A DNA stretch of 64,000 nt from Flavobacterium franklandianum (lineage in GTDB: Bacteria > Bacteroidota > Bacteroidia > Flavobacteriales > Flavobacteriaceae): NCBI RefSeq assembly GCF_007097365.1, contig NZ_VJZR01000003.1, positions 1 through 64,000 on the forward strand, in the 5' to 3' direction. The notes beneath the pieces are model-generated. The model saw only the letters and a list, made by a program, of their open reading frames with translations. It was not told where the DNA came from and did not search any database. Each line of letters opens with the position of its first letter. The stretch's first letter is position 1. The position numbers and the translations under genes are program-made. Shown here piece by piece: positions 9,923 to 20,024 of the stretch.

Positions 9923-10981
9923 ATGAGTCAAAAGCAATTAATGGTTTTCAAAAAACCTTCTTACCCCATAAATTCTTCCTTTTTAGACTATTTGGAACGA
10001 TTTGATCGGGTATCAAAAGTTTCATTATATTATAATGATTTATTGCGATTCACAGGTTCTATAAATGTTTTTGATAAAAATGATGTCGATACATTATGGA
10101 TTCGAGTTTATTATAGTGAGTTTGAGAGAGCTGAAATTGATTTGAATTTAAAAAAAATATATTCGTATCTTCATTCAGATGGGAATATTGATATCATAAA
10201 GTTCTTGAATGTTGATGCTATTGATTATTGCACTTTTGGCAACTCGAAACCCTTTCGAGTTAAAGTAAGAAATATTCTCAACGACAATTACACCTATTTT
10301 TATGTAAAAAAAGCCGATGCTTCTCGGGTTTATGGGTTAGAATTAGAGCATATTCTTTCGCCAGACAAAATCCATTTTTTGGTGTACAAAGACACTTTGA
10401 TCGAAGAGCATATTATGGGAATTCCTGGAGATGTATTTATGGAAACACTTTTACAACATTGCTCTGAGGTCGAAAAATCACAAATCGCAAAAGAGTTCGT
10501 TAAATTTAACGAGCGTTGTATGATTCGGCTTTTGGGCGACATGAGAGCGTATAATTATGTTATTGTGCCCATTCACGATTTTGATCAAGTAGTTTTTAAA
10601 ATTCGCCCTATAGATTTTGACCAGCAATGCTATGAAGGAAATTTGAAAGTGTATCGTCCACAGTTTTTTAAAGAAAATTATCCAATGGTAAAATTGGTTA
10701 AAGAAAAATTGGAGAATAGTTCAATAGAACAGTATAAAAACGAGGAGAGAGCCGCTTTGGCCAAAAGAATTTTTTCTAATGAAACCCGAGTTAATAAATT
10801 ATTGCATATTATGGGTAATGACATGATTGCACCGGATAGTCAGGTCGAACAATTAAAGTTGGAATTGTACCGATTAACTCACGACATCAATTTTAAGAGA
10901 GCAAAAACTATGGGAAATGTGCTTAACTCAGCCTTTGATTTCATAACTCGAAATTACAAAAACATATATATTGTGAATTAA
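9923..10981 (+). CDS. Uncharacterised conserved cytosolic protein, 352 aa
   Basis: I do not recognise a named family. The ATG at 9923 sits 17 bases after a good promoter. The protein has no signal peptide or membrane segment and is mixed in charge. Features seen are an aromatic-rich N-terminal half (WIRVYYSEFERAEIDL, FYVKKADASRVYGLELEHIL) and a middle part with MGIPGDVFMETLLQ and IRPIDFDQQCYEGN, the latter vaguely recalling kinase-like or aminoglycoside-phosphotransferase-like folds, which remains speculation. It stands alone between the divergent T9SS operon and convergent small genes. Codon use and AT content match the core genes around it, so it looks like a resident flavobacterial gene. 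Confidence 0.6.
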   Translation: MSQKQLMVFKKPSYPINSSFLDYLERFDRVSKVSLYYNDLLRFTGSINVFDKNDVDTLWIRVYYSEFERAEIDLNLKKIYSYLHSDGNIDIIKFLNVDAIDYCTFGNSKPFRVKVRNILNDNYTYFYVKKADASRVYGLELEHILSPDKIHFLVYKDTLIEEHIMGIPGDVFMETLLQHCSEVEKSQIAKEFVKFNERCMIRLLGDMRAYNYVIVPIHDFDQVVFKIRPIDFDQQCYEGNLKVYRPQFFKENYPMVKLVKEKLENSSIEQYKNEERAALAKRIFSNETRVNKLLHIMGNDMIAPDSQVEQLKLELYRLTHDINFKRAKTMGNVLNSAFDFITRNYKNIYIVN

Positions 10982-11132
10982 TCTTGCAATCAAATACTAA
11001 AAATTATAGTTTTTGATATTGCTAGGAATGAATTTCGATTACAGAAATCCGAGCTAAGCGTTTTTTTATTGCTAATTGTCTTAGTAATAGCAGACTTTTT
11101 ATGAGAAGAAGTAGTAGCATCTTTATGGGGTT

Positions 11133-11372
11133 TTAAATGGAATAATTTCTTTTTATATACAATCGGTTTAATATTTCATTAATATCTTTTAGCTCTTGGG
11201 TGAGATATATTGTCTGACCATGAATGTCATTGGTCATTTCTAAACCGCAGCTGGAACATTTATATTCTTTAAAATGATTGGTCACATTTCTGGTTGTTAT
11301 CATTTTATGCCCAAAAAACGAGCACAGTATTTTTCTGGAGAAAGCAAATTCTTTTTGGGTAAATGTGTTCAT
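11133..11372 (-). CDS. Small conserved protein with a CxxC pair
   Basis: A 79-residue protein starting at ATG 11372; a longer in-frame stretch upstream would add a poorly conserved hydrophobic leader. It shows RKILCSFFGHK and later YKCSSCGLEMTND, so an isolated Cys plus a CxxC pair could hold a metal, as in short DUF1660-like or zinc-ribbon proteins. The function is unknown. It sits alone between two longer genes on opposite strands. Confidence 0.5.
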   Translation of the reverse strand: MNTFTQKEFAFSRKILCSFFGHKMITTRNVTNHFKEYKCSSCGLEMTNDIHGQTIYLTQELKDINEILNRLYIKRNYSI

Positions 11373-11531
11373 GGTTAGAGAGTTAGAGTTGGAATTATAA
11401 ATATATAATAACAACGATAAAAACACAAATAAAACTGATTAAAAGCAATTATTTTCAAAATATTTAAATAAAATATTACAATTTTAAGGTTTTTAATATT
11501 ATGTTTGAGTTTTTTTTTGAATGCTGCAAAT

Positions 11532-11573
11532 AAAAATGCCTCCATTAAGAATTATCTTTTTGGAGGCATTTTT
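11532..11573. terminator. Intrinsic terminator, bidirectional
   Basis: A 13-bp perfect stem (AAAAATGCCTCCA at 11532-11544, complement at 11561-11573) with T-rich flanks lies just beyond the stop of the minus-strand FAS1 gene (11645). Confidence 0.8.
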
Positions 11574-11644
11574 TTAGGTAAAGTAAAATTCGAATAAAAC
11601 TTTAGTAGTAGGTATTTAACAACTAAAATTTATTTTTAAGGATA

Positions 11645-12598
11645 TTAAAATGTTGGTAAAAGCACTTTATTTATAACGTGAATTACTCCATTCGAACATT
11701 GTACATCAGTTGCAACAATCGTTGAAATTCTATTTCTTACGTCTTTAATTTTTGCTCTGCCTGTCAATTGTATAGTATATTTTTGTGGTAATTGAAGTGT
11801 AGCAATCTCTTGACCTTCCATCAGGCTAGCTGCTAAAACATTTCCATTAGCTACATGATAAGTTAAAACTTTTGTCAAATTTGCAACAGATACTGATGCA
11901 GTTCCACCTGGTGCTAATTCAGTATTTAGATCTGTAAATGCTGCATTTGTTGGAGCCATAACTGTGAACGGTCCTGTTCCAGAAAGAATACTAACAAAAT
12001 TAGGTTGTCCAGCACTAGTCAATGCGCCAACTAATGAAGTGAAATTTGCGTTTGCTGTAGCGTGTGTTACAATCGTAGGCAATCCTATTACTTTATCTAC
12101 TACATGGATGACACCATTCGAAGCCATAATATCAGCCGAAGTAACCATTGCAACTCCATTTAATTTTACACCTGACGCAGTGTTTACATACATACTCATT
12201 GTATTAGTTCCAGAAGTCGCACTTTTGGCCAAAGTTTTTACATAACCTGTAGTCAAATCTGTTGACACTTTCTTTCCGCTAACTACATGATTTAACAAAA
12301 TTTGTGTCAAAACGTCTTTTGGAACATCATTTAATGTAGCATAAGGTGTAGTTTTCAAGAAAGCTACAAAAGCTGCATCTGTTGGAGCAAATACAGTGAA
12401 AGGCCCAACTCCCTGAAGAGTCGAAGCTAAGTCTGCTTTTACTAATGCTTGAACAAGAATTGATAAGTTAGCATTAGTCTGAGCAATCCCAGTTATAGTA
12501 TTGTCAGCCATAGATTCATCATCATTGTTACAAGAAATTGCGAAAAATGTTATTGCAATAAGCGCAATGATAATTTTAATTTTAAATAAATTTTTCAT
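11645..12598 (-). CDS. Lipoprotein with two fasciclin (FAS1) domains
   Basis: A 317-residue lipoprotein. The N-terminus MKNLFKIKIIIALIAITFFAISC ends in a lipobox with Cys23, followed by the acidic NNDDES typical of surface-exposed Bacteroidota lipoproteins. Two FAS1 domains follow, about residues 36-170 and 178-315. Each shows the FAS1 signature GPFTVFAPTDAAF or GPFTVMAPTNAAF, with later NGVIHVVDKV and NGVIHVINKV. FAS1 domains mediate adhesion in several organisms; the role here (cell-surface adhesion or matrix binding) is inferred. It is monocistronic, with its own terminator downstream. On the minus strand a TAAATTTG-like -7 element (12646-12639) lies about 40 bases upstream. Confidence 0.92.
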   Translation of the reverse strand: MKNLFKIKIIIALIAITFFAISCNNDDESMADNTITGIAQTNANLSILVQALVKADLASTLQGVGPFTVFAPTDAAFVAFLKTTPYATLNDVPKDVLTQILLNHVVSGKKVSTDLTTGYVKTLAKSATSGTNTMSMYVNTASGVKLNGVAMVTSADIMASNGVIHVVDKVIGLPTIVTHATANANFTSLVGALTSAGQPNFVSILSGTGPFTVMAPTNAAFTDLNTELAPGGTASVSVANLTKVLTYHVANGNVLAASLMEGQEIATLQLPQKYTIQLTGRAKIKDVRNRISTIVATDVQCSNGVIHVINKVLLPTF

Positions 12599-12799
12599 AA
12601 TGTTTTTTTTATGTTTGTATTAGTTTTTAAATTCTGTTCAAATTTATCTAAAAAAGATTAAACAAAATATTTCTTTGTGAAAATTTTAATATTTGTTTTA
12701 CAGAATTTACTATAACTAATGCGTTGTATTTCAGGAAAATATAATTTGTATGTTTGTGTTTGTCATAATAATACTAAACAAATGTTAGTGTAAACAAAA

Positions 12800-12829
12800 T
12801 TGTTTTAAATGTGTTATTATGTAAATTTG
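12800..12829 (+). promoter_or_regulatory. Probable promoter of the MORN-type gene
   Basis: TTG at 12800-12802, a 19-base spacer and TAAATTTG at 12822-12829 fit the Bacteroidota promoter pattern. The coding start is 83 bases downstream. The rest of the 12599-12912 gap is AT-rich and shows nothing else beyond the divergent FAS1 promoter side. Confidence 0.5.
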
Positions 12830-12912
12830 TTTTCTACCAGTAATTAAGGCAGCGTAATATTATTAATCAAATTCAGTTATGTATATAAATCATTTATTAG
12901 AATCGCCTAGAC

Positions 12913-13617
12913 ATGACAAATAAACTTTTTTTTGGATTTTTATTTTTTGTAAACATGGCCATGTTTGCCCAAGTGGTTTACAATAAATTAGACGATAAGG
13001 GAAACAAAAACGGACCTTGGAAAGGATTTTATTTCGATACCAAAAACCCAAAATACGAAGGGGCATTCGAACACGGCAAAGAAATTGGTATTTTTACTTT
13101 CTATGATAATACCAAATCGAAAAGAGTGGTTGCTACTAGAGAATTTAATAGTAAAGATAATTCTGCCTACACGATTTTTTATGATCAACTCAAAAATAAA
13201 GTAAGCGAGGGCAAAGTCGTCAACAAATTATATGAAGGCCAATGGAAATATTACCACAAAGCTTCTAAAGCGATAATGACTACCGAAAATTATAGTAAAG
13301 GAAAACTCGAAGGTTTGCGGTCTGTTTTTTATTCCAACGGGAAAATTGCCGAAGAGATGCTAAACAAAAACAACCTTAAAAATGGGTTTTATAAACGATA
13401 CACTGAATCCGGAATTATCATCGAAGAATCTAATTACAAAAACGATCAGTTTGATGGTTTGGCTATTTTCAGGGATGCCGATGACGGAACAATTGTTTCT
13501 AAAGGGAAATTCGTCAATGGGAAAAAAATGGGTGTTTGGCAATTTTTTCAAGGAGAAAAATTGGTCAAAGAAGAAAATATGAGCTTTCCGCAAAGTATTT
13601 CGAAAGCTAAAAAGTAG
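12913..13617 (+). CDS. Exported MORN-repeat (YwqK-like) protein
   Basis: A 234-residue protein with a signal peptide (MTNKLFFGFLFFVNMAMFAQ) and successive MORN_2-type units of about 22 residues, such as KYEGAFEHGKEIGIFTFYDN, GQWKYYHK, GKLEGLRSVFYSNGKIAEE, NGFYKRYTESG and DQFDGLAIF. These repeats form beta-hairpin arrays. Databases often label the family as YwqK-type antitoxin, but no cognate toxin is seen here, so that label should not be trusted. The location is probably the periplasm or outer membrane. The function is unknown. Confidence 0.8.
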   Translation: MTNKLFFGFLFFVNMAMFAQVVYNKLDDKGNKNGPWKGFYFDTKNPKYEGAFEHGKEIGIFTFYDNTKSKRVVATREFNSKDNSAYTIFYDQLKNKVSEGKVVNKLYEGQWKYYHKASKAIMTTENYSKGKLEGLRSVFYSNGKIAEEMLNKNNLKNGFYKRYTESGIIIEESNYKNDQFDGLAIFRDADDGTIVSKGKFVNGKKMGVWQFFQGEKLVKEENMSFPQSISKAKK

Positions 13618-13793
13618 TATTAAGATAGATGAAATAAACATTATTTATTCTTATGATTTCAATTGCCTTTGGCTTTAGCCAAAGGTTTTTTTATGTTTCA
13701 TTTACAGGTTTTAGCCAAAATCATGCAATTGTTTAACTAACCTATCGATGGAATAAATCTAAAGTCTTACACCAATCCTTCCGTAAATCTTTG

Positions 13794-13801
13794 TAACTTT
13801 G
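13794..13801 (+). promoter_or_regulatory. -7 element of the mnmA promoter
   Basis: TAACTTTG matches TAnnTTTG and lies 29 bases before the mnmA start codon. No clear TTTG is seen about 20 bases upstream, so only the -7 half is supported. Confidence 0.45.
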
Positions 13802-13830
13802 CAACCTTGTAAAATTATAATTATTTCAAA

Positions 13831-15018
13831 ATGAAACGTGTAGTTGTAGGGCTTTCAGGTGGTGTAGATTCGAGTGTTGCAGCGTATTTGTTGCAGCAGC
13901 AAGGCTATGAGGTCATAGGTCTTTTTATGAAAAATTGGCACGACGACTCGGTTACTATTTCTAATGATTGTCCGTGGCTTGAGGATAGCAATGATGCATT
14001 ATTAGTTGCAGAAAAACTAGGAATTCCGTTCCAAACCGTAGATTTAAGCGAAGAATACAAAGAAAAAATCGTGGACTATATGTTCAACGAATACGAAAAA
14101 GGGAGAACTCCAAACCCTGATGTACTTTGCAATCGCGAAATAAAATTCGATGTTTTTATGAAAATCGCTTTAAGTCTTGGTGCTGATTATGTGGCAACTG
14201 GTCATTATTGCCGAAAAGGTGAAATCGAAGTCAACGGCGAAAAAGTCTATCAACTTTTGGCTGGAGTCGACAATAATAAAGACCAATCGTATTTTCTATG
14301 TCAATTATCGCAAGAGCAATTGGCAAAATCTTTGTTTCCAATAGGTGAATTAACAAAACCCGAAGTCCGCGAAATTGCTCTGGAATTGGATTTGGTTACC
14401 GCCGAAAAGAAAGATTCACAAGGATTGTGTTTCATTGGAAAAGTGAGATTGCCCGAGTTTTTGCAACAAAAATTACAACCCAAAGAAGGTCAAATAATCC
14501 AAATTGACAAAGGGATTTCGGAATATAATTTTATAAAACAAGAAGGACTTTCTGTTGAAGAAGAATTGTTATTCGATTCGCGTAAAATTGGGTACACACC
14601 AACAATGGGCAAAGTAGTGGGCAAACATCAAGGCGCACATTATTTCACCACAGGACAGCGAAAAGGATTAAATGTTGGCGGAACTACAGATCCATTATTT
14701 ATCATATCCACCAATGTTGAAACAAATACAATTTACACCGGTTTAGGCAGTCAACATCCGGGATTGTTCAAAAAAGCATTGTTTATCGAAAAATTTGAAG
14801 TCCATTGGATTCGTACTGATTTGGCTTTGGCCAATGGCGAAACGATGGAAGTAATGGCACGAATTCGCTACCGTCAACCTTTGCAAAAAGCGACTTTACA
14901 CCAATTCGAAAACGGAATGTACGTCGCTTTCGAAGAACCACAATCCGCCATTACCGAAGGGCAATTTGTAGCTTGGTATTTATATGATGAATTAGTTGGT
15001 TCGGGAGTTATTTCTTAG
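13831..15018 (+). CDS. mnmA: tRNA-specific 2-thiouridylase MnmA
   Basis: MnmA adds sulfur to U34 of the tRNAs for Lys, Glu and Gln (s2U34), using ATP and a persulfide relay. The PP-loop ATP site GLSGGVDSS is at residues 7-15, the first catalytic Cys at residue 100 in NPDVLCNRE, and the second at residue 200 in [16 protein letters not shown] and the family's C-terminal beta-barrel regions follow, and the length of 395 is normal. The ATG at 13831 begins the conserved [11 protein letters not shown]. The next genes on the same strand follow at 15045 and 16704 with short gaps, so they may be co-transcribed. Confidence 0.97.
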   Translation: MKRVVVGLSGGVDSSVAAYLLQQQGYEVIGLFMKNWHDDSVTISNDCPWLEDSNDALLVAEKLGIPFQTVDLSEEYKEKIVDYMFNEYEKGRTPNPDVLCNREIKFDVFMKIALSLGADYVATGHYCRKGEIEVNGEKVYQLLAGVDNNKDQSYFLCQLSQEQLAKSLFPIGELTKPEVREIALELDLVTAEKKDSQGLCFIGKVRLPEFLQQKLQPKEGQIIQIDKGISEYNFIKQEGLSVEEELLFDSRKIGYTPTMGKVVGKHQGAHYFTTGQRKGLNVGGTTDPLFIISTNVETNTIYTGLGSQHPGLFKKALFIEKFEVHWIRTDLALANGETMEVMARIRYRQPLQKATLHQFENGMYVAFEEPQSAITEGQFVAWYLYDELVGSGVIS

Positions 15019-15044
15019 ATTCGTATTTTAATTCCAAATTATAT

Positions 15045-16688
15045 ATGAGAAAAATAATTATTTTCCTGTTTTTAGTTTCGAGTTTTGTTGGCTTTTCGCA
15101 AGAAGAGGCCTGGGTTTACTTTAAAGACAAACCAGACTTTCAAACGTATTTAGATAATCCAATAACAATGCTTTCGCAAAGAGCATTAGACAGAAGAACT
15201 GCTCAAGGAATTGCCTTGGATATAATAGACGTACCTATTTACCAACCTTATATTAATGCGATAATTAATTCATCTGGAATTACCATCAAAGCCAAATCCA
15301 AATGGTTGAATTGTCTTCATATTCGGGGTTCGGTGGCCGATATTAATGCTCTAATATTATTGTCTTCTGTCCTCAAAGTAGATTTTGCCGATAAGACTTT
15401 GAACAGTTCTACCAATAAAACAGTTGCGAAATTAAAATTTAAACCTGTAAATAAAACGATGGAAACTGCAGTGACGTACAATTATGGCATTTCATCGAAT
15501 CAAATTCAAATGTTGAATGGACATTTGTTGCATCAATTGGATTATACAGGTTCTGGAAAAATAATAGCGGTTATGGATTCAGGTTTTCCTGGAGTCGATA
15601 CAGCTCAGCCTTTTCAGAGATTAAGGAACAACAATCAAATTCTTGGTGGATATGATTTTATAAATAAAAGTAGTAATTATTATTCTGGCAACAATCACGG
15701 AACCTATGTTTTGTCTTCAATGGGAGGTTATGTTGACGGGCAATTAGTAGGAACAGCTCCAGACGCAATGTATTATTTGTTTATAACTGAAGATGCTATT
15801 TCTGCATTTCCCTATTCTGAAAATCCTGTCGAAGAGTCAAATTGGGTCGAAGCTGCCGAAGAAGCCGATAGGCTAGGAGTGGATATTATTTCTACATCAT
15901 TAGGCTATTTTGGTTATGATAATCCCAATTACAGTCACACCTATTCAGACATGACAGGGAATTTAGCTTTTGCATCTCAGGGAGCCAATATTGCTTTTGA
16001 TAAAGGAATTATTGTGGTTGCTAGTGCAGGTAATGAAGGGCAGCAAACAGAACCACACGTGGGAATTCCTGCCGAAGCCAAAAATGTAATTGCTGTTGGC
16101 GCTGTTCAAGCCAATGAAACTTATGCTTTGTTTAGTTCAATAGGTCCAAGTTATGACGATCGAGTAAAACCAGATGTAATGGCTCAAGGACAAACAGTTG
16201 TATTGTCGGATCCAGCCGGAAATCTAGTTACTGGAAGTGGAACATCATTTTCTTGCCCCATAACATCTGGAATGGTCGCTTGTTTATGGCAAGCCTTGCC
16301 TGGCAAAAACGCACAACAAATTAAACAATTAATTCAGCAATCATCAGATAATTTTACCGAACCAGCCGTAAAATCAAGACCACAATACGGTTATGGAATT
16401 CCTGATTTTAATTTGGCTTTATCCAATGGATTATCGGTTGAAGAGTTTTTGAATAATGAATATAAAATCTATCCAAATCCTACCAATGACTTGGTGTCTT
16501 TTAGTTTGCCATCAAATGTAGAAGGGGATAAGATTTACATTTATTCTATTTCTGGACAAAAAGTAATAGAGGAAAATAGTTCAACCCAAGTGCCAACCAT
16601 TTCATTAAAATCGTTGAGTAGCGGTGTTTATTTTTATAAAATAGTATCAAAAAGTTATACTAAAACAGGAAAAATTATTAAACAGTAA
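15045..16688 (+). CDS. Secreted subtilisin-like (S8) serine peptidase with T9SS type-A sorting domain
   Basis: A 547-residue exported protease. The signal peptide is MRKIIIFLFLVSSFVGFSQ, followed by a propeptide-like region to about 150. The S8 catalytic domain has Asp178 (IAVMDSGFPG), His218 (NNHGTYVLSSMGG) and Ser401 (GSGTSFSCPITSGM). The oxyanion region IVVASAGNEGQ lies between. The C-terminal ~75 residues (YKIYPNPTNDLVSFSLP ... YSISGQKVIEE ... GVYFYKIVSKS) are a T9SS type-A sorting domain, so the enzyme is exported through the outer membrane and anchored or released. The substrate is unknown. It starts 26 bases after mnmA. Confidence 0.93.
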   Translation: MRKIIIFLFLVSSFVGFSQEEAWVYFKDKPDFQTYLDNPITMLSQRALDRRTAQGIALDIIDVPIYQPYINAIINSSGITIKAKSKWLNCLHIRGSVADINALILLSSVLKVDFADKTLNSSTNKTVAKLKFKPVNKTMETAVTYNYGISSNQIQMLNGHLLHQLDYTGSGKIIAVMDSGFPGVDTAQPFQRLRNNNQILGGYDFINKSSNYYSGNNHGTYVLSSMGGYVDGQLVGTAPDAMYYLFITEDAISAFPYSENPVEESNWVEAAEEADRLGVDIISTSLGYFGYDNPNYSHTYSDMTGNLAFASQGANIAFDKGIIVVASAGNEGQQTEPHVGIPAEAKNVIAVGAVQANETYALFSSIGPSYDDRVKPDVMAQGQTVVLSDPAGNLVTGSGTSFSCPITSGMVACLWQALPGKNAQQIKQLIQQSSDNFTEPAVKSRPQYGYGIPDFNLALSNGLSVEEFLNNEYKIYPNPTNDLVSFSLPSNVEGDKIYIYSISGQKVIEENSSTQVPTISLKSLSSGVYFYKIVSKSYTKTGKIIKQ

Positions 16689-16703
16689 TTTTCAATTCAA
16701 TAA

Positions 16704-17648
16704 ATGAACAAAATCACCCTACTTTTCAATATCAAATATCCAATTATTCAAGGAGGAATGATTTGGAACAGTGGTTATAAATTAGCCAGTGCAGTGAGTA
16801 ATGCCGGTGGTTTGGGATTGATTGGGGCGGGTTCGATGTATCCCGAAGTGTTGCGGGAACATATTCAAAAATGTAAAAAAGCTACGGATAAACCCTTTGG
16901 TGTAAATGTACCGATGTTGTATCCGAACATCGACGAGATAATGAAAATTATTGTTGATGAAGGTGTGAAAATTGTTTTTACATCGGCAGGAAACCCCAAA
17001 ACTTGGACTTCTTTTTTGAAGGAAAAAGGGATTACGGTAGTTCACGTTGTAAGCAGTTCTGTATTTGCATTGAAAGCACAAGATGCTGGAGTTGATGCCA
17101 TTGTTGCCGAAGGATTTGAAGCTGGAGGACACAACGGAAGAGAAGAAACTACCACTTTTACTTTGATCCCGATGGTGAAAGAAAAAATTAAAATTCCACT
17201 TATTGCTGCTGGCGGAATTGCAAACGGTCGTGGAATGCTTGCCGCTATGGTTCTTGGAGCTGATGGAGTGCAAGTAGGAAGTCGATTTGCTGCTTCTGTA
17301 GAATCTTCGGCACACGAAAATTTCAAAAATAAAATTCTAGAAACCAATGAAGGCGAGACACAAGTGACTTTGAAAGAATTGGCACCAGTCCGATTAATCA
17401 AAAATAAATTTTACCAAGACGTTCAGGATTTATACGCAAAATGCCCAACGAAAGATGAATTATCAGCATTGTTAGGCAGAGCAAGAGCCAAACACGGAAT
17501 GTTTGAAGGCGATATGGACGAAGGCGAACTCGAAATTGGTCAAATTGCAGGATTGATTCATCAAATAATACCAGCTGCTGAAATTATGGAGGAAATGATT
17601 ACCGATTATAATTTGGCTAGAAAAGAAGTAGAGAAATTCGATTTCTAG
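16704..17648 (+). CDS. Nitronate monooxygenase-like / FabK-like FMN TIM-barrel enzyme
   Basis: A 314-residue flavoprotein of the 2-nitropropane dioxygenase (NPD/FabK) family. It shows KYPIIQGGMIWNS at the N-terminus, GFGVNVPM-like KPFGVNVPMLYP, the catalytic-His region VAEGFEAGGHNGRE, the FMN phosphate loop PLIAAGGIANGRGM and ADGVQVGSRFAAS. NPD enzymes oxidise nitronates, whereas the sister FabK reduces enoyl-ACP. GHxGR with Gly-rich FMN loops fits both, so the substrate stays open. It lies 15 bases after the subtilase. The fold is certain and the exact reaction is not. Confidence 0.85.
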   Translation: MNKITLLFNIKYPIIQGGMIWNSGYKLASAVSNAGGLGLIGAGSMYPEVLREHIQKCKKATDKPFGVNVPMLYPNIDEIMKIIVDEGVKIVFTSAGNPKTWTSFLKEKGITVVHVVSSSVFALKAQDAGVDAIVAEGFEAGGHNGREETTTFTLIPMVKEKIKIPLIAAGGIANGRGMLAAMVLGADGVQVGSRFAASVESSAHENFKNKILETNEGETQVTLKELAPVRLIKNKFYQDVQDLYAKCPTKDELSALLGRARAKHGMFEGDMDEGELEIGQIAGLIHQIIPAAEIMEEMITDYNLARKEVEKFDF

Positions 17649-17691
17649 TTCCAAATTTTAGTACTTTTGAAAACCTACAATTTTAAAAATA

Positions 17692-18105
17692 ATGACTAAA
17701 ATAAAATTAATTGCAATTTTTGCTTTTCTCGCATTGGGGATGAACCAATCTTACGGTCAAACATACAAATTCAAAACTTCGGGTTTGAGCGTTATGGAAA
17801 AAGATCAAAAAGGGAATTGGGGAAAATGGTCGGATTTGAGTTTGGTCAATATTTTAGTAAAATTAGATACAGACAAAAGCCGAATTGTAGTGTATTCAGA
17901 GATTATTCAATTGTTTGAAATTATCGACTACATCCCATTGGAAGAAAATGAAAACGACAGTGTTTATTCATTCACCTGCAAGGACAATAATGGAGAAGAT
18001 TGCACGCTTTCAATCATTACCCGAAAAAAACAAGACAACCGTAAGCAACTTTACATCAATTATGAAGATAGAATTATACTGTACAATATCTTCAATTACA
18101 AATAA
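17692..18105 (+). CDS. Small exported protein of unknown function
   Basis: A 137-residue protein with a signal peptide (MTKIKLIAIFAFLALGMNQSYGQ) and a beta-rich mature part (YKFKTSGLSVMEKD, WGKWSDLSLVNILVKLD, RIVVYSEIIQLFEII). I recognise no domain, although similar short exported proteins are common in flavobacteria. It lies 43 bases after the NPD-like gene. An overlapping frame at 17915-18121 is a shadow. Confidence 0.65.
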   Translation: MTKIKLIAIFAFLALGMNQSYGQTYKFKTSGLSVMEKDQKGNWGKWSDLSLVNILVKLDTDKSRIVVYSEIIQLFEIIDYIPLEENENDSVYSFTCKDNNGEDCTLSIITRKKQDNRKQLYINYEDRIILYNIFNYK

Positions 18106-18198
18106 TCGTTTTGTTGGTTAACTTTTGATTAATTTATCCTTCTCCAGTCTTATTTCTACTAAGCGAATCCGTATTTTTGTGTAAATAATATATATAAT

Positions 18199-19812
18199 AT
18201 GAAAAAGTTATTTTTGCTGCTGTCGTTTATTATCATTTTAAACCTTCAAGCGCAACAACGTCCCAAATTAGTGGTTGGAATTGTAGTCGATCAAATGAAA
18301 ATGGAATATTTATACCGTTTTTCGGACGATTTTTCTCCTAATGGTTTCAAGCGTTTGATGGAAAAAGGATTTGTTTTTCATAATGCCAATTTCAATTATA
18401 TGCCCACTTATACTGGTCCCGGGCACGCTTCAATTTACACCGGAACAACTCCTTCGGTCAATGGAATTGTTGGTAATGATTGGTTTAGTAGAAAGTTAGG
18501 AAAATCGATGTATTGCACAGACGATGCTTCTGTGAAAACGGTTGGCGATGGAACAGCTAAAGAAGGAGCGATGTCTCCAAAAAACCTGTTAAGCACTACC
18601 ATTACTGACGAGTTGCGGTTGGGGACTAATTTCAAAGGGAAAGTAATCGGAATGAGTTTGAAAGATCGAGGCGCCATTTTGCCAGCGGGACATTTTGCGA
18701 ATTGGGCTTTTTGGTACAGTGAAACTGGCTCGTTTATTTCGAGTACATTTTATGGTGCAGCATTGCCGGATTGGGTAACGGAATTCAACAACAATAAAAA
18801 TTATATGACCTATATCAATAAGGGTTGGAGTTTATTGAAACCTGCTGCCGACTATAACGAAAGTTTACCTGATGACAATCCGTATGAAGGTAAATTATAC
18901 AATTCCGAAAAACCTGTTTTTCCATACAATCTAAAAGAAATGTATGATAAACACGGTGCCGAAGTAATGCGTTCGACTCCTTTTGGAAATGATTTATTGG
19001 CTAATTTTGCCAAAAAAGCCATAGAGAAAGAAGAATTAGGAAAAGACAATATCACCGATTTTTTGACGGTTAGTTTTTCTTCAACTGATTATGTAGGTCA
19101 CATTTTAGGGCCAAGATCAATGGAATTACAAGATACGTATTTGCGATTAGACCTAACTATTGCTGATTTCTTGGATTATTTAGATAAGACAGTGGGTAAA
19201 GATAATTATTTACTTTTCTTGACCGCCGATCACGCTTGTGCTGAAAACGCCACCCATCTTAAATATCATAAATACAATGTTAAGAATGTTCCGTCTAAAG
19301 ATATTTCTAAAGGGATTAAAGAGTTTTCTACTGCAACTTATGGCGAAAATCTCGTAGTGGAATATTCAAATTTTAATATTTATTTTAATAAGGATATAAT
19401 CAAATCCAAAGGTTTGGAATTAGCCAAAGTAAAACAAACTTTCAAGGATTATATGATGACGCAGGAGCAGGTAAAACGAGTTTATAGCGAGGAAGAGATT
19501 TTGGCTTCGACTGGTAATGATTATTTTCTAAATTTTATAAATAACGGTTATGATGTTTCGCAAAACGGTGATTTGGTGGTGCTAGACAAACCTGGATATA
19601 TAGAATATGGTGCAACAGGAACTTCTCACGGAACACCATATGCTTATGACACGCACGCTCCTTTGCTTTTTTACGGTTGGAAAATAAAACCGGGAGAAAG
19701 TTTCGATAAAAAAGAAATAACTGAAATTGCGCCAACACTAGCATTAAAACTCAAACTTGAAATGCCAAACGGTACCGAAGGCAAGGTTTTGACGGAGATT
19801 TTGGGGGAGTAG
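18199..19812 (+). CDS. pafA: Periplasmic alkaline phosphatase of the PafA type
   Basis: PafA-type enzymes hydrolyse phosphate monoesters in the periplasm with two zinc ions and a threonine nucleophile. The signal peptide is MKKLFLLLSFIIILNLQAQ. The metal Asp31 is in VVDQMKMEYLYRF, and the nucleophile is Thr72 in TYTGPGHAS. Asn93 (GNDWF) and the Lys155/Arg157 pair (SLKDRGA) match the phosphate-clamping residues described for Elizabethkingia PafA. Metal sites SSTDYVGH, TADHA and THGTPYAYDTHAP-like TSHGTPYAYDTHA follow. The length of 537 is near the family norm. TATTTTTG at 18172-18179 is a likely -7 element. PafA is not tied to the Pho regulon in some flavobacteria; no Pho box was recognised. 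Confidence 0.93.
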   Translation: MKKLFLLLSFIIILNLQAQQRPKLVVGIVVDQMKMEYLYRFSDDFSPNGFKRLMEKGFVFHNANFNYMPTYTGPGHASIYTGTTPSVNGIVGNDWFSRKLGKSMYCTDDASVKTVGDGTAKEGAMSPKNLLSTTITDELRLGTNFKGKVIGMSLKDRGAILPAGHFANWAFWYSETGSFISSTFYGAALPDWVTEFNNNKNYMTYINKGWSLLKPAADYNESLPDDNPYEGKLYNSEKPVFPYNLKEMYDKHGAEVMRSTPFGNDLLANFAKKAIEKEELGKDNITDFLTVSFSSTDYVGHILGPRSMELQDTYLRLDLTIADFLDYLDKTVGKDNYLLFLTADHACAENATHLKYHKYNVKNVPSKDISKGIKEFSTATYGENLVVEYSNFNIYFNKDIIKSKGLELAKVKQTFKDYMMTQEQVKRVYSEEEILASTGNDYFLNFINNGYDVSQNGDLVVLDKPGYIEYGATGTSHGTPYAYDTHAPLLFYGWKIKPGESFDKKEITEIAPTLALKLKLEMPNGTEGKVLTEILGE

Positions 19813-20024
19813 TAAAACTATTGTAATTTCTGAAACCCTGAATATTAATAATTTTTTTATTTTTAATGCTATTGTGCAGATAAAACTTTCTACTCCTTTT
19901 GTCACGCAGGAAGCGTCTCAAACAAGTCGCAATATAATTTAGACGCTTTTGGCAGTGTGATAAAAAGCAAGAATGAATTATTGGTCAAATAGAATTATTA
20001 TTTTTGACCTCATTATTTCCAAGA

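Noticed and set aside
12913..13617. YwqK antitoxin function for the MORN-type protein
   Set aside because: The label comes from automatic annotation; the protein has a signal peptide and no toxin partner.
16782..17401. Long minus-strand frames opposite the NPD-like gene (177 and 119 codons)
   Set aside because: They are shadows of a well-supported gene, have skewed Ser/Asn composition and match no family.
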